Assembly: GCA_003427395.1 (NCBI GenBank)
Contig: BFEA01001289.1
Coordinates: 42,762-67,849 of the forward strand
Length of the DNA stretch: 25,088 bases
Direction of reading: 5' to 3'
DNA from: Chara braunii
Lineage: Eukaryota; Streptophyta; Charophyceae; Charales; Characeae
A program made the position numbers and the translations under genes. Of the stretch, positions 1-9,721 are shown piece by piece; within the stretch, counting starts at the first letter, position 1, and each line of letters begins with the position of its first letter. Below the pieces are notes generated by a model. The model was not told the DNA's origin, ran no database searches, and saw only the letters and a program-made list of their open reading frames with translations.

Positions 1-47
<47 letters not shown>

Positions 48-123
48 AACACACACATACACACACACACACACACATACACACGCACACACATACACAC
101 ACGCACGTACACACACACATACA
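1..123. repeat. (AC)n microsatellite with AT/CG interruptions
   Basis: Nearly pure AC dinucleotide array with occasional at or cg interruptions from about position 46 onward. It reaches the left edge, so its true length is unknown. No coding role. Confidence 0.97.
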
Positions 124-206
124 CCGCCTATTTCCGCCTCTCTATCTCTTTCTCCTTCTCGCCTTCACATTCTCCCTACCAACTTTCGTTACATTGCCTA
201 TCATTA

Positions 207-322
207 TTCAATAATAATAATAATAATAATAAAATAGTAAATAATAATAATAATATAGTAAAATATAATAATAAATTAATAAAATATAATAATAAATTAA
301 TAAAATAATAATAATATAATAT
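207..322. repeat. (TAA)n trinucleotide-derived AT repeat
   Basis: Runs of taa/ata with interspersed aaat, including a partly duplicated block of 'aaatataataataaattaat' type. This is simple-sequence DNA with no open frame of interest. Confidence 0.93.
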
Positions 323-458
323 CGATAGTAAAATAAAATGAATGTATACGAGCTACCTTTCCAATCGGATACGGTCAAAGTGGAGGTGTGCTGTGTTCGG
401 GGATGACCATCCGCCTGCAGCGACGACCATTATTCATATAGAGACGAAACTCTTTCTT

Positions 459-463
459 CACAC

Positions 464-509
<46 letters not shown>

Positions 510-546
510 ACACACACACACACACATGCACACACACACACACATG
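459..546. repeat. (CA)n microsatellite
   Basis: A second CA array of about 88 bp. Any reading frame through it gives only Thr-His repeats and is not a gene. From 547 to 816 I see no further feature. Confidence 0.96.
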
Positions 547-816
547 TAGTAGTGTACATTTCCATGTTCTAGCTATAGATTCATTCGGTTTTGTTCATCC
601 TATTGATGGAAGTACTATGAAGTCAGCCGCTAGATTGGAGACTCACCTGTTCGTTTGAGCCTAAATTTCATTTTAATATATGTTTTGAAAGGTCATGAGC
701 CTACTCTATTTGTGATGTATGTTTGAAAGACCAAGAACCTATGTTGTTTCTCCTCCAAAAGTTAAAGCTTTATTCATCCTGATGTTTGTCTTTGTTGTGT
801 GAAAATGTAAAGACAT

Positions 817-824
817 CTCCTTGC
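817..824. repeat. Left 8-bp target-site duplication
   Basis: ctccttgc, repeated exactly at 1176-1183 outside the opposite inverted repeat of the element at 825-1175. Confidence 0.8.
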
Positions 825-1175
825 CTACGTAGCACCGTGTTCGCGTTCGCCTCGCCCGAACGCGAACAAGCGCCCAAAACCCTCCGAACGCGAACGTAAA
901 AATTATATTAAAAAAAAAACAAAGGTTCTCAGAAAAATCTGAAAAAAATATATGTTATGTAAAATAATAATACAAGCAATTTTTGCCTTGGAGTCATTTC
1001 AAATTCGTAGCCAATCATGAGTTAAAAATCAAAAACCAATTTTGTTTTATTTTATTTTATTTTTTACGAAAAAAAATTATGTTCGCCNGAACATGTTNGC
1101 GAGCTGTTTGCGCGAACNCATGAACACATTCGCNCGAANNTGAAGGGGCGAGAACNCGTTTGTCGTGCTACGCAG
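825..1175. mobile_element. Non-autonomous TIR element (hAT-like MITE)
   Basis: The ends are near-identical inverted repeats: ctacgtagcac at 825-835 and gtgctacgcag at 1165-1175 (10 of 11 match). They are bracketed by perfect 8-bp direct repeats ctccttgc (817-824 and 1176-1183). An 8-bp target duplication with short TIRs is typical of the hAT superfamily; the assignment is by that rule, not by transposase homology. The interior is AT-rich with no ORF. Just inside the left end, gttcgcgttcg and cgaacgcgaac form a strong foldback. The right half carries several N, suggesting a multi-copy family collapsed in assembly. Confidence 0.8.
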
Positions 1176-1183
1176 CTCCTTGC
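1176..1183. repeat. Right 8-bp target-site duplication
   Basis: ctccttgc, identical to 817-824. The next two bases (ct) also match the first bases of the element, so the duplication could be read as longer; TIR symmetry favours 8 bp. Confidence 0.8.
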
Positions 1184-1329
1184 CTTTCAGTCTCAATCTT
1201 GGAACTGTTTTCATTATATATTTATATCGATCAGAAAAAAAATATTATGACATATATAATTTATGGGTGAAGTCCAGATAGATTAAAAGTATGCAAGAAA
1301 CATCGTCAGTCGAGTCGACCTTAATGGTT

Positions 1330-1710
1330 AGTCGGTCCGGGAGATNAGTGCCNCGATGCCCGACACGTAAACGGGTCAGTCTTAGGCGTTCAACCGTGCA
1401 TATAGCTATGCNACGACGATCNANCAAACACCCTCGGATGACTTACCTCTGCGATTGCAAGTAAAAACCTTCGTACATGAGTCGGTAGCTCAGCAGGGAT
1501 ACACCTACCTAAGGGTGGTGACAACCCCTCAGGTAGAGTCGATTTGTACCTCGTGGAGATCTGTCTTGTCGCAGGGAGCTGCGAGAGGTATAGCTGGCGC
1601 ACACAGTTAGAGTGGTATCTCCGCCGAGTCAAAAATAGTACCTTAATCCTACATGATACGCATGTGCGGTCCTATGCTCGCCGTAGGGTGTGGGACCGTT
1701 GTGCTCAACA
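1330..1710 (+). mobile_element. LTR 3' portion of an LTR retrotransposon
   Basis: The segment ends gtgctcaaca, the CA end expected of an LTR, and is followed after gg by a tRNA-Asp primer-binding site. It is clearly homologous, in reverse complement, to 7816-8240: shared anchors include acctctgcgattgcaa (1445-1460, identical to the complement of 8088-8103) and 14 of 18 bases at the terminus (1693-1710 against 7816-7833). The 5' TG end of this LTR was not found, so it may be truncated or diverged near 1330. Several N occur. No conserved reading frame runs through it; stops interrupt the frames shared by both copies. Confidence 0.65.
1505..1536 (+). other. Conserved hairpin within the LTR
   Basis: ctacct (1505-1510) pairs with aggtag (1531-1536), and aggg (1512-1515) with ccct (1526-1529), around a 10-nt loop. 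That makes ten base pairs with one internal mismatch. In the inverted homologous copy the outer arms are ccacc/ggtgg (8008-8012 and 8037-8041), so at least one T-A pair has become C-G while pairing is kept. Confidence 0.55.
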
Positions 1711-1712
1711 GG

Positions 1713-1728
1713 TGGCGCCGCTGCCGGG
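1713..1728 (+). promoter_or_regulatory. tRNA-Asp-type primer-binding site
   Basis: tggcgccgctgccggg matches the complement of the 3' end of plant tRNA-Asp (TGGCGCCGTTGCCGGGG) at 15 of 16 positions. It lies two bases after an LTR-like ...ACA end, the textbook position for priming minus-strand DNA of Ty3/gypsy elements such as Athila/Tat. Downstream there is no gag or pol frame, so the element is gutted or non-autonomous. Confidence 0.7.
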
Positions 1729-2167
1729 ATCTCGCTTTCCAGACAAGGTCCTCAGTGAACGAACTCAAGTATGGTAAAACGACAATCACGACAATACGAC
1801 AACATGTAAATAAGCTTATATAGTTTGTGATATATGAGTTGAACTTACCTTTGACTAGACATTAAGAAGTTATGTGCAGAAGCNTGAAGTCACGTCGACA
1901 ATGCAAGAGGATATCGCATTGTTCGGGACTTCGATTACCTACCAATATCCTTAAAGACCGAACTAGGTTATAGGATGGCTAGACGTCTATGTCCAAAATG
2001 ACAACTAGTAAATGAAATAGTTTTACATGGAAGTTAGAAGTTAGGTTAGTAAACGATTTCAGAGAGGTGTCTGTGTGTATTAGATCCTTCCTTCAGTTTA
2101 CATACTCGGGGTAGCGTCTGCCGACTTAGGTTGATGGGAGTTTAATGACTCCATTGACTCTCTTAAT
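1729..2167. other. Non-coding remainder, nothing recognised
   Basis: About 440 bp downstream of the primer-binding site, with no supported ORF. It would be the leader of the LTR element if that element were intact, but no gag-like frame is visible and a TTAA-flanked element begins at its end. Confidence 0.5.
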
Positions 2168-2569
2168 CCACCACTACCCCCGCTGACCTAAAATGAACTT
2201 TCCTGGCCTTACGAACCGGGTTCTTAGGGGGGGCGACCGGCAGGGGCAGACGGGTCTCGGCCAAGAAATTTCAAGCGGGAACTTTGGCGATTTTTTACGC
2301 TCAGAAAAATTGGCAAAAAAACTATGTTATCAGTTGTCTGATGGGAGGACATCCTGGGCGGACTGTCAGGGGTGTCCCGGATGTTCGGGTCCGGACAACT
2401 CCATTTTTAGCAATTAAATGCAAAAAAAATAAATAAGTAAATTGGGGGTGTCTTCAATTTTATTTTTTATTTTAAAATTGACAACGAATTTTGATATCGT
2501 CCAAAGGCAAACGTTGTTCAGTTTATGTTTCTTCATAACAGAGTTTGTTTTCAAATTTTTTAGAGGACC

Positions 2570-2591
2570 TTTTTTTTTTTTTTTTTTTTTT
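2570..2591 (+). repeat. Poly(T) tract of 22
   Basis: An uninterrupted run of 22 T inside the TTAA-flanked element. It could be the poly(A) tail of a reverse-oriented retroposed insertion, but no target duplication around it was recognised. Its length is prone to sequencing error. Confidence 0.9.
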
Positions 2592-2719
2592 GTCGTTCGG
2601 GCTCGGACAGTCTGCGAGGGGAGGATGTCCGACCGGTTTTCTGAGCGGACAACCCCGGACGGTCAGGGGGGTCCCGGACATCCGATCAGGTAACCTAGCA
2701 AAAAAATATGAAAATTTTA

Positions 2720-3040
2720 TATCCTGTAGATTAGGTCGTGATCTTTCGAGGGAAAATATCAAAAAAATGAAACACAAAATTTTAGACCATGAAGTAAATG
2801 TTGTGTCGTTTCGTCACATTTTTCATTTTTGTTGCTATACCAAGGACGGGCCAACGGGAAAAGAAACCGAACTTTCGCGATTTTTTATGATCAGAAGGAT
2901 GACCCAACAACTCCGAAAATTCGAGGGTCCGTAGATTTTGTTCTGATCTTTACATGAAAAATATTTTAAAAAATAAAAAGAAATTATTTGAACCGCGAAA
3001 TAAATCCCTGGGGTAATTCGACGCATTTTCGAATTTTGCC
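2720..3040. repeat. Degenerate internal direct repeats (~210 bp apart)
   Basis: tgtagattaggtcgtgatct (near 2727) and cgtagattttgttctgatct (near 2931) start similar stretches that continue through A-rich blocks to cgtttcgtcacattttt-like and attcgacgcattttcg-like ends. These look like diverged tandem copies within the TTAA-flanked element. Confidence 0.5.
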
Positions 3041-3170
3041 ATTTCGCCAGTTCCCCCCACTGTACTACCGGTAGCCCTCATGGACATGTGCTACCGGTTC
3101 CCCCTTATTTATGACGGCGGGGGTAGTGGTGGTTTAAACTCTTAAGGTTCAATATGAGATAGATGTGTCA

Positions 3171-3268
3171 CTAACTGTTTTATTTTTAGCTAATATACAC
3201 TAACTTAAGTCAGACGTATGACTACCTGTTCTATTTATTTTTAGCTAGTGTACACTTGACTTAAGTCA
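3171..3268 (+). repeat. Two-copy tandem duplication, ~50 bp unit
   Basis: ctgttttatttttagcta...cttaagtcag (from 3175) is followed by a diverged copy, ctgttctatttatttttagc...cttaagtcaa (from 3226). Confidence 0.75.
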
Positions 3269-4026
3269 ACTTTGCTTTCATATTGTTTTCCTTGTCTATA
3301 TCTCCTTAGCTATAGGGTTATGATAGACTTCAGTTCATTACGCAATAACATTGTTCACACAATATATAACATACCATCTTACAAGGTAAAGGACACGCCA
3401 CATCATTGATATATATCGATAATAAAAACGTCAATAATAGTTATATAAGTTTACATGTCGTAATGCATAATCTTTCCGTCTCGATTTTTTAAAAATGATC
3501 GTTATGAATAGTTTAACTATCAAAGTCATATCTTAATCTTGCATTTAAGTTACTTCTCATGCAAAATAATAAATACTCAGTCCTAAGATTATTTTAGATG
3601 AAAATTATGAGAGACTTGTTTTTCGACGCTCTCATATAAAAACCAAGGTTAGTATGGGTATAAATCCATAATCGTTATGAAATCTATAATATAACAGTGT
3701 CCAATATCTTAAGGATACCCTTGTCATCAACCCCAGTATAGTTGGGCTCGTTGGTGACAATGTAAACTTGTGATAATCATCCCAAGTAGTATCTTTAAAC
3801 ACTCAAAGCGTAATCTACGAGAGTAATCATTGTTACATGCTAGAGAGACCTTGATACATGCCTACCTTCATATATACTTCACGTAGTATTGTTGTCTCAC
3901 CTTCCATGCCTCATGACTCAATGTGGTCTACTGATGACAAGTGCGTTAATAATAAAAAGTGAAAATGGGGATGCAAGGATGGGGGGGGAACCCTTAGAAG
4001 AGGATGACATGTTAATCATCGAAACT

Positions 4027-4037
4027 TGGTATCAGAG
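4027..4037 (+). promoter_or_regulatory. tRNA-iMet-like primer-binding site remnant
   Basis: tggtatcagag is the first 11 bases of the canonical plant LTR-retrotransposon primer site complementary to initiator tRNA-Met; the match then fails. The preceding base context does not give a clean ...CA LTR end and no second LTR was found, so this is a fossil or a chance match. Confidence 0.3.
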
Positions 4038-4590
4038 ACGTTACGACTACGAGGTGATTCGTAATCCTTTATGCTTATTAAGTCACGATGTGATTTCTAC
4101 ATTGACATCTATATTCACCTCTGTCTAAACCATCAATTAGACATCCATGTCAGCGGTAAGTTGTTATTTTATATTCTCATTGAACTATAGACAACCTTGA
4201 TAATTCTGATGGAAGGCAAGCTTAGTAATATTACTTTTAAGCCACCCGTATGCAAGTTTTACTTGCCATCTCTGATGTTATCTCTTGCTTTGATTCGAGT
4301 TTCGTTATTTACTTAAATTATTAGTTTGACGAGTCTTTAATGCATTGATTAATCTTGAATGTCGGTGACTGTTTTACAAGTAGGATAACTTTATATCTAC
4401 TGCTCACTATCATGGTTTATCCTCCATGTACATTGAATCTATTATGAAAGTTATAGCGTCATAATAAGTGATTCCTAAAAGGCTCAGATTATTCGAGTAA
4501 ATTGAAACACTAGTTCATAGCGTCTATTTCTCATGAGCACGTCATGTTTCTGCTGACTTTGGTTTGATGCGACCCGCAGACTGATCAAAA

Positions 4591-7562
4591 CGCTTAAAAC
4601 TTTTATTTTAGTGATGTGTCAACTCAAATGATTGAACTAATCGACATAGCTCGTAGTCGAACGAGAGATCTTTTAACCATCAAGAAGCAGAGAAGGAGAT
4701 AGTTAACTTTATCTGACCTTACTTATACTTATGCTTGCCCAATTCTCATGTTTGATAGCCCGATCATTGTCCTTATTATCTCACCCCTTCTTAGTTCCTG
4801 CTTAGCGTTGCTCGCATCATGATTTCCTTAATCGTATTGGCGCATTGTGTTAACTTATAGTTCCTGCTTAGCGTTGCTCACATGATGATTTTCTTAATCA
4901 TATTGGAGCATTGTGTTAACTTATGTATTGCATTATTGTATCTCTTACTTATTAACTTCTACTAACCATAGGTTCACGAGTGTTGTATTATCTACGAGTA
5001 AATATTCATTCGGTGTCTCGCCTAAGACACACAAGTAAGGAATCGGCTCAGGAAGACGAGATCGATAAGAAAGATCACTGTATGGGTCAATCTACTTCAC
5101 AAGAGAGAGAAAAAAGAAGAGAAAGGAGATGGTATGTGATTGTGCGGTTATCAATGTAACGAACACAAACACACGACCTCCTCTGGTGAAGTGACTTAGT
5201 ACTTTTTGCAAAGAATACAATATTGTTCCTTACCATGCTTTAAATTATTTTTCTGTGTAAGATTATCCACCTTCCATATCCATCATACCTCATTCTTGAT
5301 ACTTAACTGTCTTTCTTCAATTATCTTGCCATGTATTTTCACCGCCATCGTGCGTCCTGATCCACCATTCGTTTTGTAAGTTGTACCAATGAATCATTAC
5401 TTATGTATTATGCTTACATCTTTCCTTTTATGCGATAACGATTTATGCAGGTTTGTCTTTTAACCCCCGTCTAGGGGATTATCTGAAAGACAAACATAGA
5501 GGGATCAGGTGTTGCTTGTCCTAAGCTAACAAAACTGAAACGCTAGTTCTAATGAGGTTAGAATCTCTTATCCAGGCCATTGTCAAAAATTTAGGAAGGA
5601 CTAGATTGGATTGACTTAAGTAATGATTCTTACACCGAGAAGTTTAACGTAATATTATCTCTCTTTTGTGTCTCATCATTATAGTACCTCTCTTGAATGA
5701 CAAGAAAAAAGTTTCACTAGGGTAGAAAAAAAGACATGTTGCGTACTATTAGTTCCATTTTGAAGTTATATTATGTATATAATGACGAATACACCTCTTG
5801 AACCCTGAGGTGTATAACAGTTAGACTACCTACTTGAAGACCACGCATGTTCACGATGTCATGTGTCGTGTATTCCGATTATAAGATTGTAAATTTAAAC
5901 TAACCATTTTGATTATTGCTCACTGGATCTGAATCGATCATCCAGTTCATAGAGCTTTATGATTTACGTCCTGATGTTAGACTCGATCTCTCGATAACAG
6001 TCAAACTTAAAAAATTATATCGTGCAACATATGAGTTTTGGACTATCTATTTAAAATAACTGCCCTCTCTGAAAGCCTACTGATTGTAGTGAAGTTATGA
6101 AAATATGTAGAGTTGTTTAATTGTCATCGTTATATTATAGCAAAGACATCTACTTAATAGGTACGTTTGAGTGGTGGTGAATTAACATATATCTGGTGTA
6201 TTCTTATACGAAAATCCTTAATATTTGGTATAACTTTCGAAAGTAATCTTAGAAAAACTGATCATAATCATAGTATGAGATGATATGAGTAGAGAAATAA
6301 AATAAAGGTAAGTAATACTATGCTTAGTTATTTCAATAGTTAGAGGCCAACTAGTTAGTATTAATATGACTAATACATTATGACAATGTGATATAAATTT
6401 TAATTGGTATGAGTGTTAATTGAAAAAATATTTAACCCTTAGAAGATTATGAAATATAAATTAATTATTTCATTATCCGCTTATTGACTGATTAATCATT
6501 AGGGACAAATAGTATAACAAGTGTAATATTAGGTCACCTACTTGAAAAATATGTATTCGTTTGAGGTTGTATACGATAGAGTTTGGTAATGAAGTAGCTT
6601 TAGAACTCATTGCATAAATAGTTCGATTAAATGTATCTGATTTTTTTTAAGTATATAAATAGGCTTAGACTTTATCGATTGATCGATTGGTTACACATTG
6701 AAAATTGTATCATGGGATTATTTACTTAAATAATTATCTTCTTAATACTATACTCAATCTAATCTGAGTATGAGAGTATTCACTTAAGGGTTATCCAACG
6801 CCTAATTACAGTATTATATAAAAATTGATAAAACTTCTTATTCTCAGTATGGTAAATGTGTATGACTGTGTATGAATGAATGTATGTGGGAATGAATGAT
6901 ATATGTTTTAAGTGATGTATCATTGTATGTCTTGTTCTTTGTTGAGTGAAATTTGTAACTTGTTCTGTAAGCATATTTGTTGAATGTTTGATGTCTGTTT
7001 GTGTAAGTCTGGATATGTTATGAATTGTTTTGTTTAATAAGGGTAAAAAAACTGTATGAAACCCTCATTCAGTATGACCAACCATTGAACGGAAGAAATT
7101 ATCTCAAGGGAGGTCAACATGCAAAATTTGTCCTTTGAAAGATTGCAACATCGATTGATTTTGTTTTTTAGCGACTTAAAGAGAGTATAGTAAAGTCTTG
7201 TATGTGGTAGTGAGACTCACGCCGGAACAATGTTCCTTGTCCATAGTGAGGTGTTGTCACTTTTTCTTGCAAAAAGGGAAATAATTATACTATCATCGAA
7301 AAGGAGGAAGGTGTTTCATACCTTGTCTGAACTTAAATAAAAAGTAAGGGAATTACAGCTTGGCATGAACAAGTTTTGGAGTGATGAACTAAAATTGGTT
7401 TCTGTTGCGTGGGTCCACCACACTTCGAAGAGGTACGATCTTATCAACTGAGCCTTAGAAGAGTGTGAATGAGGTTGTCATTCTTTGCCCGATGAAACCG
7501 TCAAGGTACGCGCATGGAAATCGGAGGGAGATGAAATGAGACTCAATCGTAAAGTGGGGAAT
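4591..7562. repeat. 3-kb tandem unit, copy A
   Basis: This AT-rich, non-coding unit begins cgcttaaaac. The same sequence, diverged by scattered substitutions and small indels, recurs at 7563-17910 (copy B, split by an insertion) and 17911-20908 (copy C). Near the start each unit holds a 66-bp sub-duplication (gcttagcgttgctc... near 4800 and again near 4866). Short frames in the unit are not conserved between copies: a reverse-strand frame near 6780-6974 is shifted in copy C by loss of one A in a run, so I do not call genes. Confidence 0.9.
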
Positions 7563-7818
7563 GCTTAAAACTTTCATTGTAACGATGTGTCAACCCAAAT
7601 GATTCAACTAATTGCCATAGCTAGTGGCCGAACGAGAGATCTTTTAACTATCAACAAGCAGAGAGGGAGATAGTTAACTTAATCTGACCTTACTTAAACG
7701 TATGCTTGCCCAATTTCAATGTTTGATAGCCTGATCATTGTCCTTACTATCTTACTCCTACCTAGTTCTTGCTTAGCGTTGCTCGCATCATGATTTCCTT
7801 AATCATATGACGCATTGT
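7563..7818. repeat. 3-kb tandem unit, copy B, left part
   Basis: Starts gcttaaaactttcattg and aligns with 4592 onward and 17912 onward. It is interrupted after gcattgt by the GC-rich insertion, exactly between the two 66-bp sub-repeats; homology resumes at 15119-15130 (cattatgttaac, compared with cattgtgttaac in intact copies). Confidence 0.88.
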
Positions 7819-8240
7819 CGAGCGCATCGGTCCGGCACCGCACAGGGCAGCGCGGGACCCTCCCGACCGCGTCACGCAGAAGTTAATTTAAATCCTTCGT
7901 CGCGAATATACATGGAGTTTCCGCAAGCCGCTCCGATCGAGTGCGCCAGCCATACCTCCCGCGAGCCCCTATGACAGGATAGGGCCTACGCGAGGCACGA
8001 CTTACCTCCACCTTACGGAAGTTCTCACCTCCCTTCGGTGGGCGTATCCCCGACGAGCTACCAGTCCACAATACAAAAGTTAATCAGTTGCAATCGCAGA
8101 GGTGGACCAGCCGAGGGCGTTTCTCGTTCGTTGTAGCATAGGGAGTACGCGTGGTAATACGCCTCTATTGGAACCGCGCGTGAACCGACATCCTGGGGGA
8201 GCTGAGGTCCCAAGCGCGGCCCGTCGTCGGTCGACTAGGA
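7816..8240 (-). mobile_element. LTR 3' portion, reverse-oriented copy
   Basis: Read on the minus strand this matches 1330-1710 over about 400 bp with many substitutions. Shared landmarks are acctctgcgattgcaa, a gctggcgcac block, a hairpin (8008-8041 on the plus strand) and a ...ggaccgatgcgctcgaca end. Its outer end abuts the satellite unit. A 62-codon frame at 7883-8071 on the minus strand is broken by stops in the other copy, so it is not called. Confidence 0.6.
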
Positions 8241-9030
8241 CGTATCCCACTCACCACGCATACACCACTCCACAAACAGAAAAATAAAACGCACGCACAC
8301 ACGCTCATCGAACAACGCGACAACGCTTATAGTCCCTTCAGTAGTCATCCCATAACTTCCCGACGCAGAAATCGGATAGGCGTCGCGCGCGAGGTTCAGT
8401 ATAAAACCGCGTGGACGCAGGACTAACTCATACTGACTCGCAATGCAAGCGTACGCAGCAGCCGCAATGATGGCGTACTATATAGTACCCATATTGGTGC
8501 GGTCCTCGTTATCCTCGAGGGTCGCATTCGATATTCAAGTGTCGGTTGATACGCGCTTTGAGGGTTAATCTCTCGACGTTGGACAACCACCATGCGCGGT
8601 TGAAGACCACACACCCTCTTCTGCACTCTGTGCAGAGCGGGTGGTACACAGATCCATACCTGTGGTGGCAGTCGTTTCTTGCCGCCCTGGAGATGAGCCC
8701 CACTCTAGGCCCGGACACGAGTCAAGGGGTTTGACTTTGACGGCTGCCACGGACTACAACGTGCAACCATAATAATCCCAAAAAGCAAATGTAGGCTGAA
8801 GGCCTCCCTGGCCCAGAAATCACTATTTTGGGTACCCCCGCTTTTCTTACAGTTGGCTCCACGGCCTATGCCAACGCTGAACGCTCGGACGCCCGGTCGG
8901 GTCTCTCGATCCCATAACTGCAGGTCATAGGACGACAAACCGTCACGAGGAAGATTTTGATATAAAGCCACGCGGTTACAGACCCGTCCTATACCAACCG
9001 GCGATGCTAGTCATACGTGGTAATCGCGGC
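8241..9030. other. GC-rich non-coding stretch
   Basis: Several overlapping short frames on both strands, none above 90 codons and none with recognisable motifs; they are expected from GC-rich DNA. A tataaaa at about 8402 on the plus strand is unsupported as a promoter. Confidence 0.5.
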
Positions 9031-9065
9031 CCCGGCCTCGCGATATTGAATGGCTGAAGGAATAC

Positions 9066-9090
9066 ATCGTGAGGGGTTACCCCTCACGAT
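9066..9090. other. Perfect 11-bp hairpin with 3-nt loop
   Basis: atcgtgagggg / cccctcacgat around tta. It sits between direct repeats cgatattgaatggctgaagg (from 9041) and cgatattgaacggttgaagg (from 9087). gaacgg at 9094 can also pair with ccgttc near 9111, giving a nested foldback cluster. Candidate terminator, recombination site or foldback element; role unknown. Confidence 0.8.
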
Positions 9091-9109
9091 ATTGAACGGT
9101 TGAAGGACA

Positions 9110-9405
9110 TGCCGTTCAGCCCTCGCGACCTCTCCGCCATCAGGGTTGGGTGTCTTGACGGGCAGGGCAGATAGGCTCTGCGCGAGGGAAGACTCCTCCT
9201 CTGCAAAGCCTAGGGCTTGGGATGTCCTTGACAAGGACCTTGAATCCCAGCCCAGGACCAACGTCCGACTAAGAAACCCCCAAGAAGCAAGCAAGAAAAA
9301 GGAAGGGTCTTCCCTATGCCCCTCAGGCTTAACCTCTGAGTAGGTTTTTAACACGAGGCTCCTTAGGCTACGCAAGCATTCATCCCAGGTACATCTATGC
9401 ATGCA
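9110..9405. other. Non-coding stretch with long antisense frame, not called
   Basis: A 142-codon minus-strand frame spans 9007-9435, but it has no recognisable domain, crosses the hairpin cluster and has an unconvincing composition. I see no other feature here. Confidence 0.4.
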
Positions 9406-9413
9406 TATATAAA
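9406..9413 (+). promoter_or_regulatory. Candidate TATA box
   Basis: tatataaa followed by a GC-poor to GC-rich transition and a ggtaagta donor-like motif at 9415-9422. An aataaa-type poly(A) signal lies about 280 bp downstream (9685-9690, plus another at 9716-9721). A TATA box and poly(A) signal this close are typical of an LTR U3-R region or a short non-coding transcript. This is inference from motif spacing only. Confidence 0.35.
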
Positions 9414-9684
9414 GGGGTAAGTATGTGACGATCACTTCTCACAGTCTCAGTGGGGTTCCTTATAACCATATGCATATAGGGGATCGAAGGCTATCAAATC
9501 CAAAGCCTAAGCCACAACACACACCTGCAATCACATCAAAAAGTAAAACGACAGTCCATACACTACACGGAGTCAACCCCAACCATCCTCGACACTCATA
9601 CCCCTTGCTTTAACCATGCAAGCCCCAACCTCCTGTCCAGCCAACCATAATTAAATACTCAGCACCTTTGTTAAATGGCCATTC

Positions 9685-9721
9685 AATAAAAGTCCTGGTG
9701 AAACCTTAATGAAACAATAAA
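9685..9721 (+). terminator. Candidate polyadenylation signals
   Basis: Two aataaa motifs within 40 bp (in ttcaataaaagtcc and aacaataaaaacc). They matter mainly as the possible 3' end of a transcript starting near 9435. Confidence 0.3.

Larger units (their letters stand above)
2168..3132. mobile_element. TIR element flanked by TTAA
   Basis: ccaccactacccccgc (2168-2183) is repeated perfectly in inverse orientation at 3117-3132. One base outside each end lies TTAA (2163-2166 and 3134-3137), compatible with a TTAA target duplication (piggyBac-type) or a TAA/TTA one (PIF/Harbinger-type); I cannot choose. The roughly 965-bp interior has no transposase frame. It contains GGACATCC/GGATGTCC motifs in several orientations (for example 2347-2400 and 2620-2690), possible transposase-binding subterminal repeats, and degenerate direct repeats such as aactttNgcgattttttaNg near 2280 and 2870. 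Confidence 0.72.
3138..4590. other. AT-rich unique region, no gene
   Basis: About 1.45 kb with no credible ORF. It separates the TTAA-flanked element from the 3-kb tandem array. Two things stand out: a short tandem duplication at 3171-3268 and a primer-binding-site-like motif at 4027-4037. A 79-codon frame at 3889-4128 spans the latter but has no recognisable protein features. Confidence 0.6.

Noticed and set aside
342-572. Open frame encoding Thr-His repeats
   Set aside because: It is the translation of a CA microsatellite.
1486-1497. tRNA/SINE A-box (tagctcagcagg fits TRGCNNAGYNGG)
   Set aside because: No B-box at the right distance and the motif is not conserved in the homologous LTR copy at 7816-8240.
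6780-6974. Minus-strand frame shared by tandem copies (also 17043-17252)
   Set aside because: Similarity follows from the repeat itself; copy C has a one-base loss in an A run that shifts the frame, and the composition is AT-driven.
9007-9435. 142-codon minus-strand frame
   Set aside because: Longest frame in the insertion, but no motif, it crosses a hairpin cluster, and such frames are common by chance in GC-rich DNA.
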